Source: Cyprinodon diabolis (lineage: Eukaryota; Chordata; Actinopteri; Cyprinodontiformes; Cyprinodontidae). From it: 64,000 nt of DNA. The stretch's first letter is position 1; each line of letters starts with the position of its first letter. The notes under the pieces were generated by a model. The model did not search any database. It was not told the DNA's origin and worked only from the letters and a program-made list of their open reading frames with translations. This document shows, piece after piece, positions 23,601 through 36,444 of the stretch. The translations under genes were made by a program, and so were the position numbers. The stretch lies in the NCBI GenBank assembly GCA_030533445.1, contig CM060081.1, forward strand, positions 14,267,655 through 14,331,654, in the 5' to 3' direction.

Positions 23601-25091
23601 TGCCCAGTCACCTGACTGTAAGATGAGTTAGAGCTGTCCAGTGTTCAATAGCAGAGTTGGAACCAAAATATACATTCCTGAAATAGCATTGATCAAATTG
23701 ATAATTATATCGGAGCATTTACCCAATATCACTAAATAGCTGGATAAAAAGATGTGAGCTTAAAGATGCTTAGTATGTGTGTGTACTGTTGCCCTTCAGA
23801 CTATTAACTGATGCAGAGCCAAAATACAAAGAGAAAGTTTTATGATTGGTAGAGTGATTCCCCTTAATAATACTCAACATAACACATGCCAGAGTCTGTA
23901 TGTCTGCTGACATGCTCTCACAAAGTTCAGGCACGTCTTATGATGCAGACATCCCGCCAGCTCATTCATAAATGATCTGAGAGTATGATACAGCCCAAGG
24001 AAAAAAAAGGAAAAATGTGTATCTGTCCAAGTTAATTTCACTGACATGGTGCTTTATAGTGTGCATGTTGGACTTCAGAGTAGAGAGCGAGAAGTAGATT
24101 CTTTTGGTGTTACACCTTCAGGCCAAAGCCATGGACACACAAGTGGAACTATGACATCCCTTTTATTGATTTGATGCTGAAATATTTACATTTTTACACC
24201 AAAATACTGTGATAAGAACACTTTTTGTATTTGAATTCATTTAAAGTTCTCTGACACTCTCTGTATCAGAATATACTGTAAGTAAGATATTTACTGACAT
24301 GATGCTGATAATTCAGTATTTCTCGGTCAGTCGGCTTTGTTAATTTCTGGCACCCGATTTATCTGTGGGGAGTAAAACAATACATCCAGTGCACAAGACA
24401 AGGTAATGAATTGTTTTAGGCTGACAGGATTGAAAAACAAAACATTAGTAATGTTGTTGGAATAAATATGAAGCCCCATTTTGTTATTACTAATGTTGGA
24501 TACGGTTTACAAAATGATTACAAATATTGCTTAATTTATCCATGTATAAATCTAAAGTGGTGTCATTGCAAAAGAAGATCTGATGACCATCCCATCTCAT
24601 TTTTCTTTCACTAAATTAACAGTTTCACAAATCTTTATTTTGGTGAAGGGAATAGTGATTTTAAGCATCCAGGGTAATACAGCTAAGGCAACCCGGATTA
24701 GTAAACAAAACCTTAAAACCAAAGATATCAAATATATTTGAGAAGCTCTACTGCAATATTAAGGGGCTAATGTAAGCTAGTTATGAAAAAGTCAAAGCAT
24801 CTAAAACCCACTGTTTTTTTTATTTTTGTTTTTTTTAAAGAAGATGGAGGAAAATATGAAGCTGTTACTCATATACCAACTGCAAAGGTCTAGCACTAAT
24901 AGTGTATTAATCAAGCAGCCTTGCACTGGCTGCAAAAAATGTTTACAACAACACTACTTTTAGAAAAAATGCAGTTCCTACTGGGGTTTAAAAGAGTTAT
25001 GACACATTTTATAAAATGGTAAAAGCACTTTTCTCACTTGAAAAAACACTTTTTGCAGTTTTTTTATTGTCAATGCTTTCTTAAGCTTTAT
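23601..25091. other. Non-coding stretch, nothing recognised
   Basis: AT-rich unique-looking DNA with no long frames. Short T and A runs lie at 24010 and 24815-24838. Confidence 0.55.
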
Positions 25092-25504
25092 TTATGCTTG
25101 ACGCACCTGGGAGGTAGGATCGATAGCAATTATGTCATTTTGGGCCTCCGTGCCCCTCAGCACTGACTCCATGCAGACAGAAATTCTGCACTTCGAAAAA
25201 TTTGTGCAGAACCATGCAGAAAACATGGCGAGCGGTAAGCAGCTCCTGCTGCTGTGGTTTCGCAAATATAAACATCTAGAGCATGGACGAAATTTTGATT
25301 TCGGAAGGGGGGGTTTGCAAGTATTTTTAATATATAACTTATATACAAGTTCGGCATGTTTTCTACTAGATTTTTGGTGTTTGTTTCCTCCACTTTCTCT
25401 GTATGTTTCCCCCACTTTCTCTTGCATCTCTGCAAACCCTCTCCCGACAAAGTATATGTATGCATGACGTGAACAATTGAACAATTTGTAGGGCAATATT
25501 CCAT
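25092..25504. other. Possible old transposon exon or relic, unclassified
   Basis: Overlapping frames of 111-134 codons on both strands occur in a CpG-containing block that differs from the AT-rich flanks. None has a domain I recognise and no termini are visible. I list it because the local change in composition resembles other transposon-derived blocks in the window. Confidence 0.2.
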
Positions 25505-25970
25505 GTAGATTTAAAAGACATAGTTTTTCAATTTTTATGAGCTTGGATATATAAAATCACATGCATGTCTCTATAAAATCACATACTGTATGTCTCTCTT
25601 TCTTTTATCAGACATCCTGGCTGCAAGTCTAATAACCAAACACACACATGCACATGGCACCAATTCAAAGATTTGTGTAAATTAGTAAATCTGATATAAC
25701 AACCCTCTAGATTATGAGACCCAATGAAAAGAACAAATGGCCAACTTGCAATAGCAGATTCCCTTACCATCAGCCAACTTTTGCAGAACCATGTTCTTCT
25801 TGAAATGTTGGTTATTGATAAAATCAACAAATAAAAAAAAACAATTAAAAACAATAAAATAAACAAACAAACACAGGCAACGAGGAGCGCTGAACCACTC
25901 TGAGCCACTGCATCTGTGCAGGCTGCAAACTGTATATGTTACCGTGTGGTTTTTCTGCAGATCTGGAGTT
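25505..25970. other. Non-coding stretch
   Basis: No recognised feature. An A-rich AAACAATAAAATAAACAAACAAACAAAC-like patch is centred near 25850, and a minus frame of 109 codons at 25579-25908 has no known domain. Confidence 0.5.
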
Positions 25971-25974
25971 CCAT

Positions 25975-26130
25975 AGGGTCACAAACTCTGCCCGTAGCCT
26001 GATTAGCTGCCGTCTCCCATATCTGGAGGAGATGTAGAGGATCTGCTGCCTCTGTAGAGCGTACACCATCACCAGCAACACCTACCACCCTGACCATCAC
26101 TTCTTCAAACTCCTGCCATAGAGGAACCAT
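25975..26130 (+). mobile_element. Short LINE reverse transcriptase C-terminal fragment
   Basis: In plus reading CCTACCACCCTGACCATCACTT gives YHPDHHFFKLLP. This matches the HHP.HHLFELLPSG stretch near the end of ORF2 in teleost LINEs of the L2/CR1/Rex1 group. The flanking codons fit less well. It is a fragment of about 150 bases with no tail. Confidence 0.5.
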
Positions 26131-27090
26131 TTTATTTATGTGTAAAGTCAGCTTAAGCCTTTACAGTTAAGGCTTGGCGGCTGCAAAGTAAAACATTAGG
26201 TAATGTTAACATTTTGTCACAGTTCAGAAGGTTATGCCTAAATTCCTTTGCAGCCAGTGCATAGTAACATTTATATTAGTTTTGCGTAGATCTGTTAGAT
26301 CAGATTTGCTTAATGTACTGTACATTGTCACCCCACTGGATTAAAACATGGTATATGCAGTTGTGCTATGTTAGATATAATACATTTTTAAAGTCCATTA
26401 TAACTTTCCATCCTGCTTTCTCTGAGCTTCAGTTGAATCATCATGTTTAACATGGAAGGATACTCAGGCTAAAGGTCATTCACATTAACCTTGCTGATCC
26501 TCTTAAAGCATCCGTTGTGGGCCACCCTCATCGCTGGCCTTCCAAAAGAGTTATGACAAGTCCTTTGTCACAAGTCGGCTTTACAGGTCCCTGTTAAAGA
26601 TGAATGGGTGCGACCCTAAGTGCCCAGGTGAAGTAGAGCACAAAGTTTCTGCCATGGGGCTACTAAATGCTAGGCCAACAGCCGACTATGGTAAAAATGA
26701 CAGCAGCTGAGCACAGAGATCAAACTGGATTAAGAACAGCAAATCCTCCAGGGAACTGTTTTGGTACAAGCAAAGCAAACTATACAGAAATCAAAAAGAA
26801 GAAGAAATAATGCTACATTTAGAATAGAATATTTTATGTCTAAAATGTTTAATGTTCTTTCATGGTAGTTCCACTTTGTATAATGTTCACAGGGATCTTG
26901 AATGGTGATGGGGGTTGATAAGAAACTGTCAAGAGACAGAAGCTACTGCCTGTCTTGCAAGTCAACATGGCAATACCTCAGAGGGCAGTGGGGGTTAGAT
27001 AGGAGCCACAGGGATTTACTGTGCCATGCTGCTCCCGGCTTTAGAAATCCAGAGGTTGAAAACTAAAAAAAAGTCCATCTTTTCCTGCTA
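26131..27090. other. Non-coding stretch, nothing recognised
   Basis: No supported gene or named repeat. Confidence 0.5.
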
Positions 27091-27155
27091 TCATCCATCC
27101 ATCCATCCATCCATCCTGCTGATCCCTGCTGGCGTTGCGAGGGGTACTGGGCTGT
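27091..27155 (-). repeat. 3' fragment of the GGATGG-tailed repeat
   Basis: A (CATC)6 run is followed by CTGCTGATCCCTGCTGGCG and GCGAGGGG. In minus reading this is the end of the same family as 13012-13356, with its GGAT tail expanded into a microsatellite. Confidence 0.6.
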
Positions 27156-28540
27156 CTCTTTTTCTTCTTTTTCTTCTTCTCATTTTTAATTCTTTTTATT
27201 TTTATTAGATTACCTTTACCTTTACTCATCTGTCACAAAAATAAGTATTAGTATCTTCTCTCTATTGGAGTTAGTGATGCTTTCAGTGGTTTCAAATGGC
27301 CTTTGCTGCTGGATAACATTTTGGATGTGGTAATTACACTGAGCCACAGATAACAACAGCTCTAGACATTGTTATAAAAAGAATCATATTTATTTACTTT
27401 CTTTGTCAGAGCTCTGCTGGTTCCTTTTTCTCTCTTGTTTTTACACATTTTTTCTTGTATGTTTCTCTCAGGAGATTTTGTTCTTGGACAAAATCAAAGT
27501 CTAGTGTTTTGTGGTAGAAGATAGAGTACCCATTATTCAGGCATTGGCCCTTGCCCAGCTTGCTTGGTCACCCATCCTCAGCTGAGTGACAATGAGGCTG
27601 GGCAGCAGACGCAAGTCATGAAAGGTGAATATGACAGTGAGCAGGCTGCTGTGAATACGGATAGAGGTTGGGATGGAAAGAAAAGGGGAGAGCGGAGCTG
27701 TTGGAGGGCCCAAATCCAGGGGTCATTGCTTAACTGTCAGCGAGGTGGTCGAGCAAGGAGACTGCCTCTGTGCTTTTCTTGAGCTGCTTGAGAGGCCAAA
27801 AAACCTAAAGACCATTGAACACTCAAGTGTTTCATCTCAGTGAGTATTGATTATGTATGAGAGCTGCTGCAAATACACACAGCAGTATGGCATGTAAATA
27901 GATTAGATATTTAAGGATTTAAAAAAAAATCTATACTTTAAGGTAAAACTTGAAATCAATCTACTTTTTTTTCTCTCCACAGTAGAAACTTTCCAAAGAA
28001 ATATTGGAAATTTACTGCAACGAGTCAATATACTAAGATAGGAGTGTAACAAGATTTTAGGGCTTTAAACATCTTGTGGTATCAAGCTCAAAGATTTTGT
28101 CAATGTCTATGTATAACATATATAACATTGTTTGGTGAAAGACGAGTTAGACACAGTTTTCCCTCTTTTCTTAGTAGCATTGTGTTGGAAAATAGCATGA
28201 AAATTATTGTTTCTTTATTATTAAATAAAGAAACAATAAAAAAAAACACAAAAATCATTTGCGTCATACAACAACTGTTGATAATCATATTTGTTTCTGG
28301 ATTATGATCTTAGGTAATGACTTTGTTGGAGAGCCTCATCACTGCCTCACCATTATCATAACCTTTTGGTTTGGTTTATGATTCTTTTTTATGAGAGAAT
28401 GATTTACTTTGGACTTAACTGAATGACATATGACTTTTTAAGAAATTTTATTTTAAATAAAAACAAACAAACTAATAGTCATAACTTGAACTTTATTTTC
28501 GGCAAGCACTTTAAAAATTCAAACGTTTTCAAATTTACAA
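27156..28540. other. Non-coding stretch with a perfect hairpin
   Basis: Nothing coding. A perfect 16-bp stem with a 4-base ATTA loop lies at 28204-28239. A pyrimidine run occurs at 27155-27185. Confidence 0.5.
28204..28239. repeat. Perfect 16-bp inverted repeat, 4-base loop
   Basis: Left arm TTATTGTTTCTTTATT (28204-28219), loop ATTA, right arm AATAAAGAAACAATAA (28224-28239). It is all A/T-rich, so a tail-to-tail arrangement or chance slippage is possible. Confidence 0.9.
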
Positions 28541-28580
28541 TTCCTACAGTTCCAAACGTTGCAGTTCCGAATTCTCCAGA

Positions 28581-28793
28581 GTGGTGCCCAACTTTACACG
28601 AATTGATAAAGTGAATGTGATTGGTCGATTATCAAGGGGGCAGGATTGTTGGCCGGAAGCTTCGTTTGGTGTAGAAGGCTTACAGCCGTACATGTTTGAG
28701 CCCTTGCCTCGCAACGCTGCCAGTTCTGTTAGCTCTATGCCTGCCGAAGACACAGACGTCCAATCCTGTGAACACTGGGATGTAACTCAATAG
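28581..28793 (+). pseudogene. P2X7-like C-terminal-domain protein fragment (transposon-associated)
   Basis: A 70-codon frame contains GVEGLQPYMFEPLPR. The (I/L)(Q/R)PY.(F/Y)EP motif opens many multicopy fish proteins that carry the P2X7-receptor-like C-terminal domain. The frame then has a Ser/Glu/Asp-rich stretch, as those proteins do, but stops at TAG before the expected W-C-x-C-x2-C zinc-binding part. No consensus splice donor is apparent. I read it as an isolated exon fragment, probably spread by a DNA transposon. The initiating ATG in this frame may not be original. Confidence 0.4.
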
Positions 28794-30448
28794 TAAAGTA
28801 AATGATTCTTATTCAACCATTGCGTATATTAGCTGTGACATATAAATCAAGATGCTATGACTGAAAATTTTCATTGACATTATTGATTGACCGTTGATAT
28901 ATGATTGGAAGTGGCGGCTGGTGGACTTTTCTCCAGGGGGGGGCTATAAATTAAAAATAGACGTATACCAAAAACCAGTCAAATGTATACTAAGTTGTCA
29001 CACCAGTATATTTATATGAATGCCAACAACAAAAAAACATAAAAACAAAACATGATTTCCTGAACAGGTTTACATTTTGCACATAATTCTTTCCCGCTCT
29101 GAGGCTTTGTGAAGGCATTTTGTGTTTTACATGGTTCAATATGATGTCATAAACCTAAATAATGTATCAGTTCAATAATGGAGAATCTATTAGTCAGCTG
29201 TATATTTTTTTAATATATAAAAACTATTTATTTTATGACAATGCATTTATTTATGAGCAACTATGCTAATTAACAATCATCTAGAAAAAGTACACTATAT
29301 TATATTATTTCCCATGTGAATCCCAGATTTTTTATTCTTCTTTTCATTTTCTACAAAGTGCCTTAAATCAGTCATACCTGTCTTTATCCATGCTGCGTCA
29401 GATCCAGACGTTTGAAAAAGGAGGTAGGGGAGGCAGAATAAAGCTGCATGCAGTTAGCCAAGCTTTCTTGCTACACCAGGTCCTGGAAAAGGAAATTTCT
29501 TGCACCATTTCTCTCTTTCTCTCCCCAATGTGTCTCCAACCCCCGCAACTTGACCTGTCAATTACATTAAATACACTTCCTGTCACCTCGGGGTGCATCA
29601 GAGCTGTGCCCCGAGCTCTCCTATACCTTTGTATTGCAGAGGAGCTACTGCGCATGTACAACTTTTAACGAGAGACAATGGGCAAAGTTGGCGGAAATAC
29701 GTTACTGATCCGACGAAAAATATAATAACGCTTTCCTAGTCATTAAAGATTAAAAATTGATCCTGCACATCTAAAAAATATGTAGAGATATATACATATA
29801 TAATAGAGTTTTACTTGTTTGTTAGAAGCAGGGCCAAACTAGAATTAGAGATAAAAGAAAATATTTTATGATGCTAACCTGAATTGAATTATCCTACTCT
29901 GATCAGAGACTGTTTAAGGAACACATTCTCACTATCCCAACCCACGTGACCTGTGACCTAATCTTTTTAAAATCTTAACCTACCATGTTTGTTTGCTAAC
30001 TTTATGAGCGTATGGTAACATGTATACTTGTGTTTCTTTAGGTTTGAGGGTAAGGGTAAGGTATTGGATGGTGGTAAAATTTTCACAAGTCTCTGCAACA
30101 AGCCTTCATGAACCCCATGTGTCAATAAGTGGCGTGTCAGTATTTGATGCATAGGGGACTTGACCAGGAGTCAGTAGAGTAGTAGCGATTTAAAAGTGTA
30201 GGGGCACGGCCATCAGGAGGGAGAGGGCATGGAAAGCCAAAACAGCTCGCTTAGAGGAGGGCTAAGTTAGCTGGTTATTGGTACCTGCTGTCTGCCTAAT
30301 CTGAGAGGAATTTTCCTGCTTAGACAGTGTAAACATGCTCTGGATGGCTCATTGTTTATATATTTTTTTCAAATGTAGTGTAATATGAAACCTATAAAAC
30401 ACAATTTGTTATCTATGAAACCCTTGGTCTCTAATTTAAAAAGTTAGA
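28794..30448. other. Non-coding stretch, possible non-autonomous element
   Basis: Near 28912, GTGGCGGCTGGTGGACTTTTC followed by CAGGGGGGGGCT resembles a recurrent teleost repeat terminus. Near 29640-29720 a CpG-containing block ends abruptly into AT-rich DNA. I could not match two termini to define an element. Overlapping frames at 29390-29668 match nothing. Confidence 0.3.
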
Positions 30449-30456
30449 CATATGAC

Positions 30457-31731
30457 CAGTGATGGGACTAACGGCGTTGAAAGTAACGGCGTTACTAACG
30501 CCGTTACCTTGTTTTAGTAACGAGTAATCTAACTAATTACTTTGACTGTAACTATAACGCAGTTACCATTGCAGACACTCCGTTACTGCGCGTTACTCAG
30601 GTCGCACAATGAACCTTTTTTTCATGATAGGGCTCGTGCGCAGCTGCGTGAAGCTGACACCCCACCCACGTCAAAAAACTCTTCAAATAGACTGAATGGT
30701 TAGTGCAACGTTAGTGCAGATTTGTGCAGAAAAAAATATTGTTTGTGCTACTTTTGTTTAAGAGATATTAAAGATTATTTTTTAGGTCATCCAGAGGTGC
30801 GCGCCTTGTCATGAGAGAGGGGAGGATGAGAATGGCTGATGTATGGTGAGATTCCGTCTGTCAGTTGGGTAGGTGGGTGTTTCCGCTGGTGGGTGTTAAC
30901 GTACAGCACACACAGAGAGATGGAGAGTGAGGATGACTCCAGCAGCAAAACAGCGTTTTCCTGATGGAAATACCGGTGTTACGTCGAGCTGCGTTTCCCC
31001 ATCACATACGGTTTCCTCTGCATCTCCGCACAGCGCAGGCGGCACGAGTCACCGCGCAAGGAAACGAGCATGCTCGCTAAAGGCGTGCAACAGTCGCCCT
31101 GTGCTCGCGCCACAGGAGAACTATGGAGAGCGTGAACGTTCAAATGAAAGGGAGAAATCTGGATGGATGGATGGATGGATGGATGGATGGATGGATGGAG
31201 GGATGGATACTCTGCCTTTTCAACCTACTGTATTTTTTTTTTTAAACATTATTTGATGGCCTTTGAGGCAGGGATGGAGATCCATATTTTATGTCACACA
31301 CAGAGTATACATCTTGATAGATAGATGTATAGATAGATGTTGCAGTATCTATAACAACCCAAACACACAGGATTTCAGAATTAGACATCCCCAGTTATTA
31401 ATTTCACCAGATCTGAATGCCCTGTTAAAAAACTTCACATGGCGTTCCCCCTGATGTCATTTACGCTGAGTTGCAATAAATGCTAAACTCTCTGCAGGTT
31501 CTTGTCTTTGTCGTCCACTCTATTCAGCTGGCTTTGGAAACACACCGCGAGAAGGTGGGGGCTGGGTGGTGAGGGTTACGGGGGCGAGAAACGCAAAAGT
31601 AACGCAATAGTTACTTTTACTAGTAACTAGTTACTTTTATTGTGGAGTAACTCAGTTAGTAACTCAGTTAATTTTTGGGAGAAGTAACTAGTAACTTTAA
31701 TTACTTTTTCAAAGTAACGTGCACAACACTG
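30457..31731. mobile_element. Non-autonomous hAT-type transposon, 1275 bp, with 8-bp target duplication
   Basis: The element begins CAGTGATGGG and ends ACAACACTG, imperfect terminal inverted repeats of the hAT kind (CAGTG.TG...). It is flanked by CATATGAC at 30449-30456 and again at 31732-31739, a perfect 8-bp target site duplication as hAT transposases make. Both ends are packed with subterminal GTTACT/AGTAAC motifs, the typical layout of transposase-binding sites. A 10-bp palindrome (AACGGCGTTA, one-base spacer) sits at 30485-30505. The inside has CpG-rich sequence and a GGAT microsatellite. No hAT transposase or BED finger can be found, so it must have been moved in trans. Confidence 0.9.
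31158..31208 (+). repeat. (GGAT)n microsatellite inside the hAT element
   Basis: About twelve GGAT units with one interruption (GGAG) near 31197. Confidence 0.95.
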
Positions 31732-31739
31732 CATATGAC

Positions 31740-33478
31740 ATCACTTTAAAATATGTATTTTCTTTAAAATACAGTCTAACATCAACGCTTCTTCTTATAC
31801 CACTATAGTTAAGGCAAAGATATGTTTTATAAAATTTTGATACAGAGACAGTCAAAATATTTTATTATCTCAAATCAGCTTTGTTGCCTTTACTAACTAA
31901 CATTTTTAAAACCTCTTGGAATCAGAACAGTCCATTTTTCTCACAGCCCAATTACTGACAGAAAAGTTGTTTCTTATATAGAAACTGAAGGTATTGCCTC
32001 TATTCCGGAAGCCGCTGCAGGATCACTTGGGTGTTAAGTTTATCCACAGTTCTACCCAAAGTTTCTTTGTGTTTCCTTTTTTCAGATGCTTTGCTTCTTA
32101 AAGGTTAATTGAATCTGTTGACCCCCCTCCAAATTCTTTGTGGCTTTTTCTTGAAAGAAGGAAAAACTTTGGATCCTTTTCTACTTGAGTGACATTTATT
32201 ATTGCATTGAATCTTCCTGTATGTAGCCTGATGTTTTACTGCCTTCAGGCAAATCTGCAAATACAAGAGGTAGGTACATTTGCTTAGGAGCATTGGATTT
32301 CCCTGAATTATGCCTCCCTCTTTCTCGTCATTGATCAACACCTCTGGGTGACAACAGGAAATCACATCATATTACTAGTCCTCTGTTAATGTCTTTAGCG
32401 GATATTGTTCTGAGGCGAGGTGTGGACTTACTCAATGTGATTATTTCCTATGATGAATTTGCCCTGTTGTTTGGAGACCTCTAAGTGACTTCAATGATTG
32501 ACCTGAACCAGAAGCCTTCTAGGCATTTATTGATGTTCACCCAGTATTATTCCTTTAATGACTGCGCTCTGATCATTGCCAGCTTTATGGCTTGAGGGAA
32601 GCCAAGTTGAGTTAGCAAAGTTTGACTAAATGGAGTTTTAGAGGCTGATGGTCCCATAACAGAGTTACTGTGATGACACATGCTTATCGGTGTTCAGTGC
32701 AGCAGGAGTGTTTTTCTGTTTATTAGGTCTTTTTTAGGGAACAGCTATAATAACAGTGCAAACTTAAGATGTGCACAGGACAGGCATACTGTATGCTTAG
32801 AGGGCTGAAGATGTTGTAGGATTCCTAGAGCTGCATAGAATATTCAAATAGCAATTATAGTTCAAACTGAGTAGTGAATACAATACTGTAAATGTTTATT
32901 GAAGGTTGAAATATACATTTTTTTGTCATTCTCCACACTAATGTATTAAGACCTTTACATAATTGTTTGCATATGCTGAATGCATGCAAATCAGGTGGTT
33001 CACCTACTTCATTCCTTAAACACGTAACATTACAGATCTACAACTAGAAAGCCATACAAATGCCATTTATTTTTGTTGACACAGTTTGTTTACATTTAGA
33101 TTAGGGATTACACATGGATTTACTTGAGGGCGATTGATATATATTTTGGTGAATTACAAACAATTATTGATTTACATTTGATTTGGAATGTTGTTGAAGG
33201 GATAGTCCTCTGAGTGCTCTAAAGCATCAGCATTCTAACTATTGTACCTTTTGGTCTACTGTGAGTTGACAGAATGAACAAAGACTCTGGGATAGGTAAA
33301 AAATCTAAACAATATTTATAAAAACTAAGGGGAAAGTCTGGTTGCCTCTTATTTAAGCTTGTTTTGTGTTTGCTATGATGGTGAACTTTCCCGACATGTA
33401 GTCTAATTAACATGTTATGCAACTGGTGGGCTTACAGAAAATGAGAGTGAGAGTCTAATCAAAGGTGGAATTGACCCT

Positions 33479-33483
<5 letters not shown>
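31740..33483. other. Non-coding stretch, nothing recognised
   Basis: Unique-looking DNA. The region 32310-32640 is evenly mixed in composition without simple repeats and may be regulatory, but this is not shown. An octamer ATGCAAAT lies near 32984. Confidence 0.5.

Positions 33484-33554
<71 letters not shown>
33484..33554. repeat. (TA)n microsatellite
   Basis: About 35 uninterrupted TA units. A poly(T) run follows at 33607-33623. Confidence 0.98.
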
Positions 33555-33556
<2 letters not shown>

Positions 33557-33623
33557 TTTACAGTTAATACATTTTTATGCTCTACATATTCAAATTGATT
33601 TTCTTCTTTTTTTTTTTTTTTTT

Positions 33624-35906
33624 ACTAAATATTAAATTAAAGAGATTCAATTGGTCAGTTATGACAGATAAATTCTTCTTACCTTTTTCTCTTCCGTAAC
33701 TTCTGCACTTGCAGTACTTATGGATGAAATGAAATCAGATTCTTACAGGCACAAAGATACAGATGCAAACTGCTCTCTTGATGGATGTGTTTGCGTCTCT
33801 AAATTAGTGCAACCTCAATAGTAAAATTGGTGGAGAAATACACTATATGCAAAAGATGTTTCAAACATTCAGTAAAATGTTATCTGTTCAAGAGCTCATC
33901 AATAGATCACTGACCTCTATAAAGCCGTCACTGTTACTGAGTGGGCTGGTCCCCTCCCTTTAGAGAGAGCTAGGCTTTAAAGCCTTTGGGAAAAGCCCCA
34001 TAGGCAGATGACGTCACTATCGGCAAGGACTATCATAAGAGAAGAATCTGTTTCCCCCTCTGGGTCAAACATTGGGATCATCCCCAAGACAAGCAAATCC
34101 AATTCAGATAGTAAGTGCATGATCAGAAGGCAGGAAAGAGTTTTTATGAAATATAATCTAATGAGCCTTTATACCTTTATCCATTGCTGTTTCTTTAAAA
34201 TAATCCACAAATCCATTAATCAGGGAAGAAAATCATGACTACAAAACACTATCCTGCAGGATGACCTTTGACGAGAAAGCTTCTGCGTTAAGAGTTTTTA
34301 ACCCTGCATATCATTACCATCTGACCTTTAGACGATACCTGATGTGATGATATTCACTTCTAAAGAAAGCTGAGCACAACTGTACTCACAAGTATGGATG
34401 TTCTTAAAGCTTTATAAGATATTGTTTTTTTTTTCACTTTCTGGACATTTTTTGTTAATTTATACTTTACATTTAATTGAATAGTTAAAGTTTCTTGCTA
34501 GGATGGATGTTATGAATCAGGCGTAGCCATACAAACTATGATGCAGGCACCAGACTGTTTGATTTTCCAATCTAAATTTCCACAATTCTAAGTGATATTA
34601 AAATTCAGTGAAGGGCTCCATTTTTTCCATCGTCTATCTTTTCATATTGTAACACCATGCAATCTGTACCCTTAGATGTGTTCTTTTAAAATATAGTTTG
34701 CGTAACACTGACAAAAAATTTAGGATGAGTAACAGATGTTCATATCATTTATCATATATTTTCAATGCGAACATAAGAAATATCATATCAGCTGCTTAAC
34801 ATTTACCTGAAGCTTTCTCACTTTACAAGTACATCAATTACAAATTAATGAATGGTGTACAAAGCTTGGAATTTTAATACAATAAACTTTCACCAACTGT
34901 CCAAAGTCCTTAAGCTTCAAACAACTTCCTATTATTCAATGCTATACATATGGTGCCTTCTATAGCTTCATTTGACAGATCTTTCTATTTTGTGCCATAG
35001 GCAGCACATCATACAGCTTTGCACTGCTTAAGGCTGTATCGGTGAAACTTGAATCCTCTGTTTTATGTGTTTGATCTTTAATAAGGAGATATGCTGTGCT
35101 GAAAAATCCCCATTAGAAATTGACAGCACACTAAAACTCTTTTCCTGCCAAACTATGTTTTTTTTTCAAATATTCTGTAATATGCAACCCTAAAAGAGCA
35201 CCAGACACAGAACTCACTCTATGTCTATAAAGCTCCTAATTAGATCTCTACATTGCAAATATTTCATTCTATATTCATGTTATTTTTTTTAAAGTAAAGT
35301 TTGCCACATGTCAGTGCTAACCAAGAAATTGCTATTTATTATTTAAAGTTTCCCAGCCCTGTGTCTTACTATAATGGTCATGCATAAATGCAGATTAAAC
35401 AAATTCCATTATCCAGTTTGAGTTGTAAATTCAAGCTGTCATAAATCACACTGTTAAAATTTGACCCACCCATGACTGGCTCTTTCGTGTGTGAGCACAC
35501 TCCTGTCTGCTTCATTAGCTGCATGTGAGCCTGTCTAACAGGTTCATGTGATGACCTCCAGTTGTCCCCTCCTGCTGACCAAATTCATGACCGCCTCACA
35601 ACCCGCTATGTGAGTCTTCCTAGCAGCAGAGAGGCTGAATATGTTGATTTGTATTACTACTACCCATGTGCTGACTGCCTACGGGGGCTTGTAAACTCCA
35701 TCTGCAGGTGCGTGTGTGCATTTAAGAAAATACAGCTGGTAATACTCTATAGTATTTCATGTTTTACTTATTCAAATAAAAAAACTCAGAACCCCTTGGA
35801 CTATTCAATCATCTGATAGCCATTTCCCTAGAGTCTCTTTGCAACTCATTTCATGAAACAGCTGAGCATTATACATCCTACACACTATTACCTTAGCAGA
35901 TGTACA
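33624..35906. other. Non-coding stretch, nothing recognised
   Basis: AT-rich. An 84-codon frame at 35562-35816 has no known domain. Confidence 0.5.
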
Positions 35907-36260
35907 GTGTTGTCAAAAGTGTTTGCCCCATTACAGATTCCTATTGTTTTTGCTGTTATTCATGCAGGCACGTTTTAAAGCATCACAAAAATGTTAATGC
36001 CCAACAAAAAAATCGTGAATAGGAAAAACAGTTTTCAAATTACAATGTCTTTTGTCAAGATAAAAAAAATCTTACTGACCCTGCCCATGTGCAGGAGGTA
36101 TTGTCCTGTAAGCAACAGCAGCAACTGCCATCAGGCACCTGTATTAAAAACACCGACCCATCAACATCAATCATTTCATCATCCCTTTTATCATGTACCT
36201 GCTATACTAAATATGGATAACAAGGGTATAAATAAATTTTTCCCAAATTTGTTTTGAACT
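35907..36260 (+). mobile_element. Tc1/mariner-type terminal fragment (GTATTTGCCCC family)
   Basis: CAGTGTTGTCAAAAGTGTTT and GCCCCATTACAGATT resemble the end of another abundant fish Tc1-like family. Farther on, AGCAACTGCCATCAGGCACC fits an internal antisense phrase of that family. It is diverged and truncated, with no second terminus. Confidence 0.45.
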
Positions 36261-36444
36261 CTAAGGTAACAACAATTTTATGTGGATAAAATAAAGGCAA
36301 TTAAAAGAAGATAATAGTAAAAACATCAATTGCAGCTCAGTTGGTTTTGCAGACATAGGCCTGTACCATATCATCATAGCATAGTTAGAAGTCATAGTAG
36401 TAACCGTCCTCGCAGGGTCATAACAACGCAGCGGCTTCCCTGCA
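36261..36444 (-). other. Splice-acceptor-like sequence followed by a short open frame
   Basis: On the minus strand a pyrimidine tract of about 17 bases ends in CTTTTTGCAG (36440-36449). One of the three frames then stays open from 36439 to a TAG at 36261-36263. The first part encodes KPLRCYDPARTV and then SNYAMMIWYRP. I do not recognise the protein. A terminal exon is possible, but a T-rich tract plus AG is common by chance in this DNA, and the open frame is short. Confidence 0.18.

Noticed and set aside
30927..31256. 109-codon frame inside the hAT element as a transposase
   Set aside because: It shows no BED zinc finger, RNase-H-like or hAT dimerisation motif, and part of it is a GGAT microsatellite.
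33484..33623. CRISPR-like or satellite array
   Set aside because: It is a simple TA tract followed by poly(T). No spacer-repeat structure exists anywhere in the window.
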